A stretch of DNA of 64,000 nt from positions 20,783,444 to 20,847,443 of the forward strand of contig NC_090703.1 in NCBI RefSeq assembly GCF_040954835.1. The letters run 5' to 3'. The first letter of the stretch is position 1; the number at the start of each line of letters is the position of its first letter. This stretch comes from Lepisosteus oculatus. Taxonomy: Eukaryota > Chordata > Actinopteri > Semionotiformes > Lepisosteidae. A model generated the notes under the pieces. That model worked only from the letters and a program-made list of their open reading frames with translations. It had not been told where the DNA came from and made no database searches. Position numbers and translations under genes: made by a program. This document shows, one piece after another, positions 58,701-64,000 of the stretch.

Positions 58701-61700
58701 CAATTGATGACTGCATGTTCTTTTATAACTGGATCCTGATTATACTAGGACCTGCAGTCTCTAAAACTCCATTTGGCCATCAGCCCGTGCCTAGGGAGTT
58801 GGATAAAAAGTGTTGCTGGAAAGATGAGTGACCCAGGGAACAGCAGGGCTGGAGCACACCTTATCAGAGGCCTCTGAGGCCTGACTGGGTTGTGGTTACT
58901 CTGCTGGAAGGGAATCTCACTGGCAGCAATTCTCATTGTTCCACCCCTGAGAAAAGAACAAAGGGGCAGACTAAGTCGCAGGCCGCTATCCCTGATCCGG
59001 CATTGTTCCAACGGGGGTGACAGACCCTGGCACGTTCCTGGGCACAATTGAAACTGCAGCCATCAGCAGAGCAGGCAGTAATCTCCCGAGACAGGCCGCC
59101 CCTCCTCTTGGACCTAGGCCCCACTGTCGGGGTGTGATGCTAATTATAACGGTCAACAACTTGTGTTCACCTATTGCATTCACCACTAAACTGATGATCT
59201 AGCCGTTCCCCTGCTCTTTACATTTAGTGTGCTGCAAGTTGCAAAAGCCAATGAGACCAATGAGAAACATCTGGCAGTCTTTTAAAAATTAAAAAGCCGT
59301 AGATGGCAAAAGAGTAATATAGAAAGATCAGATTTCTATGGCTGTGTTATTATATTTCTGAATAGTTTCTGTGAAGTCATTTTTTTAAATGAATATATAG
59401 CGCTCAAAGAGAGTTATTCTTTAAAATTACACAGCTTTGAAATACAGTACATACTCAAATAAATCAATCTTAATTAGTATTCAACAGGAAATGTCAGCAT
59501 CTAATTAAGCTTTTCTTAATTTCTTAATTAAGAGATTAGTGTGGTATTCTATTCTGACGTTTTTACATGTGAGGAAGAACACAGTAAATAATTGAGTACT
59601 TTTCTGCTAACATCACTCAGACTTTTAATTAATGAAAAGATTTCTCATGGTCTGATTGTTTGTGGGATGTGTTGGGATTTCAAAGCATTGTGTCTGTGTG
59701 GATCAAGACGAAACAAGCTTGGTTACTGCTCGTCTGATAATGAATCTGGCAGGAAAATAACTTGACGCCTGAAAATGATTTTAGCTTTTAAAAAAATGAA
59801 AAGAGTTTACTTCTATATTACAAACTAAATCTACCTGAGTATAATATCACATTAGATATTACTTTATCCAATATTGTGAATTATTATTTAAAAAAAATCT
59901 CGGTATTGCCAGTTGTTCTCTGGTGACTCTTCCTGCACATATCCGGGAGATAATAAGACACAATCTTCTGGTACTGCCACCTACAGAGCCTGTGTCACAC
60001 ACAGCGAGCTCCACAGCTCCTCACCATGCAGTTAGGAAAGATGGACCAGTGCATGTCTTAATGGGGTCACTGCAAGCCTGCAGGCACCTGGCCAGCAACA
60101 GGAGATACTGTTTTCCAGAAAGCTGAGAGAGAGCCCTGCCAGTTCCCCTGGGGGCTCTCTGCCAACTGTGAGACACTGCTGGGAGAATCCCAGACTCAGA
60201 CTTGCCCTTGGATGTTGCCATTGCAATTGGAGATTTGTCTCAGTCCTTTATGGAAGATTAAATCCCAACAGCTTACCTTGTAGGTTAACAGTCTTTATCT
60301 CTTCTACGTGAGTGAGGGGGTTCTAGCAGTGTCTAGGGTGGATTATTTATTGGCTACTGCAGCCTCGTGTTTATAAAAAAAGGCAGAAATAACTGCATAC
60401 AGTATAAGAAATATCTATTTAAATGCAATTCAAATATGTATGGCATAAACTTGAACACCCACTAGGCCACTAAGAGAGGCAAGGTCAATGAAATCGGTAG
60501 CTGGAGATTATCAACAAAGCAAAAGCCAAGAGAAGCAGCTGTGCCCGTGAACGATTGTCGAACGGCGGAGAGAAAGAGGTGGCTTGAACAGCTGGTCAGG
60601 TTTGGCTGCCATGAAATGGGAGCTCAGATGATAGAAATGTTTAATGTAGGGTGACCAAAATAGGAATGCCATGCTATCCAGCCTTTACTGAGATCCGGTT
60701 TCTCTCAAATTGCTTGGCATTACACCATGCTGTTTACCTCCCAGTCCCTCTATAGCAATTAGTGACACCAGTTAAAAGAGAGGCAGGGTTATGAGTCAGC
60801 CATATAGTACCAGATATATAGAGAACTATGTTAATGGGAAACTTTTGTGAGAGATAAGCCAGCCTGCATCCTTAGTGCATTTCTCTCAAAATAGTTCAGC
60901 TTAGGTAGTGAGCTCACTTTTGAATGGTAATCTAATTAGCTATCCTACCCTTTCACCATTTGCTTCTATCTAATGTATGTGCAATATTTAATCCAACAGT
61001 GTCCCATTTCCTCCCATCCACACGCACAAGTCTTTGGAGAGCATGCATATGGCAAATCCTTGGCTCAGGCTGTAATATGACTCCAGAACCAAAGAGCAAA
61101 GACAGGAGAAAACTGACCACTCATATGTAGAGCTCCCAGAACAGATAGTACTGACTGAGCCAGTCTATGTCTAAGGCACAGCACACAAGCAATCAAAATG
61201 TGTTTATAAAAAAAACTTTAAATTTGTTTTGTGTTTGAGTAAAGGCATTACAGAGAGACCAATTATGCCACTGAGCACGGCCCTAACCTACCAACTGGAT
61301 AGGCACACGTTCTTGTTATTATAGCATTTTGACAATTCCTAATTGCACAAGCAGTGACAATTTTTAAATCTTGCGGCCGAGGAACAATATTTTGAATGTT
61401 ACAGTTGTTGTAGAGGACTCTGACCATAATTATGAGTACTAATGCTATTTTAACAGCTTTGAGGTCTTGCTAAGTAGGAGCTATGAGTCCTCCACCATGT
61501 CAAGCAAGAAACGTAAAGGTAGCATTTGCATACATTTTGCTTTTGTGGAAAGGGTTATTGGTACTATAGCTAGAGAAGTGCTGGCTTGGTTCCCTGAAGG
61601 GCAATGTCATTCTTGATCTAAGCCATTTGTCAGATTAGCTCAGGAAAAGACTGATATTTCAACCAACATTTTGCTAGAGGTTGTTAAAGGCCATTTAATA

Positions 61701-63520
61701 CATGTAAATAGGTAGAGTAGAGGTAAATATGATAATTATTTGATATTTGGTGAAGGGCTGAAAATGCCACATTTGCACATGGGTTGAATTAATTCTGTCT
61801 GGTACATAAAGGGCTTTGTGGTTAGGTTTTTCAAGAACTTACTTTGTGTGTAGTTATGAAGGTTTTTTATGAAGGCAACAAAAATCATATTGTTAGTATT
61901 TAATTTGCTTGGGCCTTGTGAGCCATCATATTTAGGTTGGGCCTGTTACAATATATTCAGTCACTGATAAGCAATTTACTGCTCAACATAATCACAGAGC
62001 TTGAAAGGAATCCTAACATGAGCCACAACCCTTACGTCCCAACCCACATTCTTAACCACAACCAATACCCCAGCCTTAGCCCTAAGAATGTACCATTCAC
62101 CCAACCCAAGACCTGCTTTCCATTGACACTTGGAAGTTCTCAGTGTTTCCCAGTAGTGCTTGACTGAGTAGAAGCTCATGTAGATGCTCCACTGATGACC
62201 CGGGGTGACTCTCTTGATTGCAGGGGACTGTTGGCTGTTGGCTGCCATAGCCTGCCTGACTCTGAATGAGAAGCTACTGTACCGGGTCATCCCTCCTGAT
62301 CAGAGCTTCACCGAGAACTACGCCGGCATCTTTCACTTCCAGGTGAGGATCCTTGAGCTAGCTTGCCACAGAGGTAACAGTAGTCCTCATTGTTGAAGGT
62401 GGGATCCCTGTAAGGCTTTGAGCATCAGTCCTTTGTGTTTGTCATGCTGTGTCTTATGAATAGACTCAAAAACAGCTTTTTCTGTGTGTGACATCTACAG
62501 GATACCATTGTATCATAGACACAGTGAAACAGTGTTGAAGTACTGCCTCTCATTTTGGTATCAAAGCAAATGAATAAAATGATTGTCAAGGGTACCTACT
62601 GAAAATGCAAAATCAAATGTTTCTATAAGTTAAAACAGTTTTAGCTTCATTCAATGACTTGCAGATGCAGTACTTGAAAATGATTAACTATAAATAAGTA
62701 GGGATGGTAATGTTAGGTCTTTGAGTCTTAGAAAATCTCTTGTCTGCTTTAAGAATAGTTTGTATTCTTAACTTTGTATCAGTAATGTGAACTTACAGCT
62801 ATACTATACTTTACAGATATGCTTTACATTCCTGTGTTCATTTGCATTATATACAGACTGTTAGGACCCCAGGTCTGTAGAACAAAGAAAAATGACCCAA
62901 TTGTTATTATACATTGATGTTAGTTAACACCAATACCACCATGTCAGGATTGATTAACATCTTGTAGAAACCAGATCTTTACTTATTCAGGTTGCGGTTA
63001 TGTTCACCACAGGATTGGAAATATTTCCTTGAGGATCAGATCATATCATTGTCCCTTTCTTTAAATTGGAAAGGAACTTAATAGTGAGATCAGAATTTCA
63101 TTTTTTGTCAATGACAATGAAAAACCCCATTTGGATTATAAGATTTTTTTTAAAGAAGCATGAACTAGTGTGTAATACTTGATTCATTGATTAATCGATT
63201 CAAGAGTGTACAGTAGATAGTGAATGCCAAGCTGATGGGGTTCCCAGATCACAGTCATGGCTAAATCCTACAGTATTTTGTAGGAATGAAAATGATCAAA
63301 ATTACACTTTAAATATATCTGCCTTTGATGTTTGTAGTGTACCCTGTTTGTGGTGTTCATTAAAAAAAACTCTCTCTGTTTTGCAGTTCTGGCGCTACGG
63401 TGACTGGGTAGATGTTGTTGTTGATGACCGAATCCCCACTTTCAACAACCAGCTGGTGTTCACCAAGTCAGCCGAGCGCAATGAATTCTGGAGTGCTCTA
63501 CTGGAGAAGGCTTATGCCAA
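43774..63520 (+). CDS. capn3: Calpain-3, 5' part (exons 1-4; rest off window)
   Basis: Calpain-3 is a calcium-dependent cysteine protease of muscle. Exon 1 (43774-44055) starts [13 protein letters not shown] and ends EWKRPP at donor GTGAGT. Exon 2 (56736-56805, 70 nt) gives [19 protein letters not shown]. Exon 3 (62224-62342, 119 nt) gives the catalytic-Cys segment [15 protein letters not shown] and [10 protein letters not shown]. Exon 4 (63387-63520, 134 nt) gives [14 protein letters not shown] and [14 protein letters not shown]. All junctions are GT/AG and phase-consistent, frame open. The long Pro/Thr/Ser N terminus followed by [16 protein letters not shown] is the calpain-3 NS region, absent from calpains 1 and 2. 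The His/Asn catalytic residues, IS1, IS2, C2-like and penta-EF-hand parts lie beyond the right edge. Transcription runs away from the V array. Confidence 0.93.
44056..47269 (+). other. capn3 intron 1, first part
   Basis: No coding exon seen between exon 1 and the alternative first exon. About 45,910-46,000 carries the same dispersed repeat as 41,485-41,575. The region just before 47,270 may hold a second promoter (see the MARE-like site). The remaining frames have no support. Confidence 0.5.
47045..47051 (+). promoter_or_regulatory. MARE half-site upstream of the alternative first exon
   Basis: TGCTGAC is a perfect half of the Maf recognition element, about 220 bp before the alternative ATG. 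Large Maf proteins drive many lens genes. A 7-bp match occurs often by chance, so this is only suggestive. Confidence 0.2.
47270..47521 (+). CDS. capn3: Alternative first exon of capn3 (lens-type N terminus)
   Basis: An ATG opens an 84-codon frame, [19 protein letters not shown] ... ending NIIWKRPK at donor GTAGGA. Like exon 1 it ends in phase 0, so both can splice to exon 2 (KRPP or KRPK, then EICENP). It carries the conserved calpain N-terminal pattern [24 protein letters not shown] but not the Pro/Thr/Ser-rich calpain-3 start. Codons are GC-rich against an AT-rich intron. Known rodent lens calpain-3 forms (Lp82, Lp85) use such an alternative exon 1; that this exon is its orthologue is my inference. 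A start by a second promoter is needed, since no acceptor is required before the ATG. Confidence 0.85.
47522..51200 (+). other. capn3 intron 1, middle part
   Basis: AT-rich intron without a recognised repeat, RNA or exon. Scattered 60-70 codon frames are at chance level. Confidence 0.5.
51201..51747 (+). mobile_element. 5S-rRNA-derived SINE (SINE3-type)
   Basis: The head (about 51,204-51,310) resembles 5S rRNA: tagccatatcaccctgc, ctgaagctaagcagg and gtacctggatgggagacc. A body (cttcggatgagatgtaaaac, gtaaagcactttgagtgg) and a tail cgctatataagtgtaagcaa ending in TATTATTATTA follow. 5S-headed SINEs are called SINE3. It is much better preserved than the relics near 11,650-12,040 and 15,100-15,310. 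Confidence 0.85.
52163..52500 (+). repeat. Dispersed fish repeat (tttattgtcatt type)
   Basis: It starts caagttcaagttcaagtttattgtcattgtac-like and continues with AC-rich aaacaacaac runs. The same kind lies at about 30,087-30,475 between V17 and V18. Class not determined. Confidence 0.6.
53940..54255 (-). mobile_element. tRNA-type fish SINE
   Basis: In reverse it belongs to the family seen at 325-653 and 6,148-6,465: atccatccacccgttttcc at the low end, ctgtgggaggaaaccggagc, caaactccacacagacg, aacactaaccactgcatga. It is complete but for the decayed head. Confidence 0.8.
54260..56735 (+). other. capn3 intron 1, last part
   Basis: AT-rich intron. About 56,200-56,300 (ggcatctatccaggaagc ... ccagtctgtcgctgggca) is a degraded SINE fragment. 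The intron ends with a pyrimidine-rich tract and AACAG at 56,735. No exon is seen. Confidence 0.5.
57091..57203 (+). other. GC-rich exon-like open frame in capn3 intron 2 (unidentified)
   Basis: After the polypyrimidine tract ccccccctcctctcccacag a frame reads [36 protein letters not shown] and then TAA. GC content is far above the surrounding intron. If used it would be a 3' terminal exon of 113 nt with phase-2 start (ccGTG). Fusion to capn3 exon 2 would put it out of phase (exon 2 ends phase 1; one base plus CC gives a codon, so G + CC = GCC is in fact in frame), producing a short inactive calpain. I do not recognise the peptide, and no AATAAA is close. It could also be a retroposed fragment. 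Confidence 0.3.
58005..58245 (+). mobile_element. tRNA-type fish SINE, truncated
   Basis: It begins gtgggtggcacagtggcgc, continues gttcagttcctgggctgc and ggagtttgtatgttctccc, and ends in a TG-rich part without the usual atggatgg tail. Same family as 6,148-6,465. Confidence 0.75.
58250..62223 (+). other. capn3 intron 2, no further gene seen
   Basis: AT-rich intron with short GC-richer patches at about 58,740-59,210 and 59,930-60,240 that hold overlapping small frames on both strands but no exon signals I trust. It ends in ctcttgattgcag at 62,223. Confidence 0.5.
62343..63386 (+). other. capn3 intron 3
   Basis: Plain intron between GTGAGG and CTCTGTTTTGCAG. Nothing else is recognised. Confidence 0.7.
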
Positions 63521-64000
63521 GTAGGAATGATAGAGCAAAGTGTATCTCTACTGAGTGAAACACAAAATGGCAATAAACTGTCCCAGTCAAATGTGCTGTA
63601 GTGAGTACACCAAGAAAATCTTTCTGGCCAGGACCAATACTAGAAATGCAAAGAAGAAAACTACATTATTATGGACATATATACCTTTGTTTCTGGTGCA
63701 GGGTGTCAAACTCAGTTCCTGGAAGGCCCAGAGTCATCTGTGTTTTTATTTATCCTGAGTAGTCATTTGCACAATTAAGCTAATGATTTTCTTCGACGTA
63801 CACAATTTTTTTAATGTCTCCTGCTGTTGTTTACTCGAAGTATTGACATCATTATAAAGTTACCTACAGTTAGATATAATTGCCTCAATTGTCTGGTTAG
63901 ATTATTATTACAATCAATTTTTAATTACATGTTTAGAACAACTATGTAACTGATTGCTTGGAAACCTAGAAAACTGTAGGCCCCCCAAGAATTGAGTTTG
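63521..64000 (+). other. Start of capn3 intron 4
   Basis: Follows donor GTAGGA after exon 4. Exon 5 is not reached before the right edge. Confidence 0.7.

Noticed and set aside
1..64000. CRISPR arrays, bacterial operons, phage or toxin systems
   Set aside because: No spaced direct repeats or compact bacterial gene order; the sequence is clearly vertebrate.

Overview
The window looks like nuclear DNA of a ray-finned fish. It is intron-rich and AT-leaning, with fish-type SINEs, a fish-type LINE fragment, CA/ATT-type simple repeats, and protein families best matched by fish T-cell receptor V genes and vertebrate calpain-3. I cannot name the species. The long introns and repeat set would fit a non-teleost lineage such as gar or bowfin, but that is a guess.

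Region 1 (about 1-41,100) is the 5' part of a T-cell receptor V-gene array, all on the minus strand. I resolve one leader exon whose V exon lies outside the window (V0), 22 two-exon V genes (V1-V15 and V17-V24, excluding one clear leader-broken copy), two pseudogenes (V14, V16) and several shorter relics. Each gene has a short leader exon (37, 46 or 49 nt, split codon), an intron of about 100-440 bp, and a V exon of 282-308 nt. The V exon carries the two Ig cysteines, the framework-2 Trp (MYWYRQ/MFWYQQ type) and a YFC end, directly followed by a recombination signal (RSS) of the 23 class. MYWYRQ-type framework 2 and a position-fixed promoter motif about 80-95 bp before the leader ATG (CAGGAARTGACATCA; on the coding strand TGATGTCA next to TTCCTG, like the known TRBV decamer) make TRB the best fit. 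TRA/TRD is not excluded, since no D, J or C segment is in the window; they should lie beyond the left edge. Four families are seen: A (V0-V9, leader MLRVF...LLHWLT), B (V12, V18, V22), C (V10, V11, V13, V15, V17, V19, V21, V23, leader MR..L...LLLHIL) and D (V14, V20, V24, ending CAKQE). The right half is built from a repeated B-C-D-C cassette. The left half is built from tandem A-family duplications carrying shared SINEs.

Region 2 (41,100-43,770) is a gene-free boundary with dispersed repeats, then the probable promoter and 5' UTR of the next gene.

Region 3 (43,774 to the right edge) is the 5' part of calpain-3 (capn3) on the plus strand. Exon 1 (43,774-44,055), a second in-phase alternative first exon (47,270-47,521) resembling the lens-type calpain-3 start, and shared exons 2, 3 and 4 (56,736-56,805; 62,224-62,342; 63,387-63,520) include the catalytic-cysteine segment GDCW. 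The rest of capn3 lies beyond the window. Introns hold a 5S-rRNA-derived SINE, tRNA-type SINEs and an isolated GC-rich exon-like open frame.

The V genes would act together as a germline repertoire: RAG recombination joins one V to downstream D/J segments, and the differences between copies sit mainly in CDR1 and CDR2. capn3, a muscle (and possibly lens) protease gene, is functionally unrelated but marks the 5' edge of the array.
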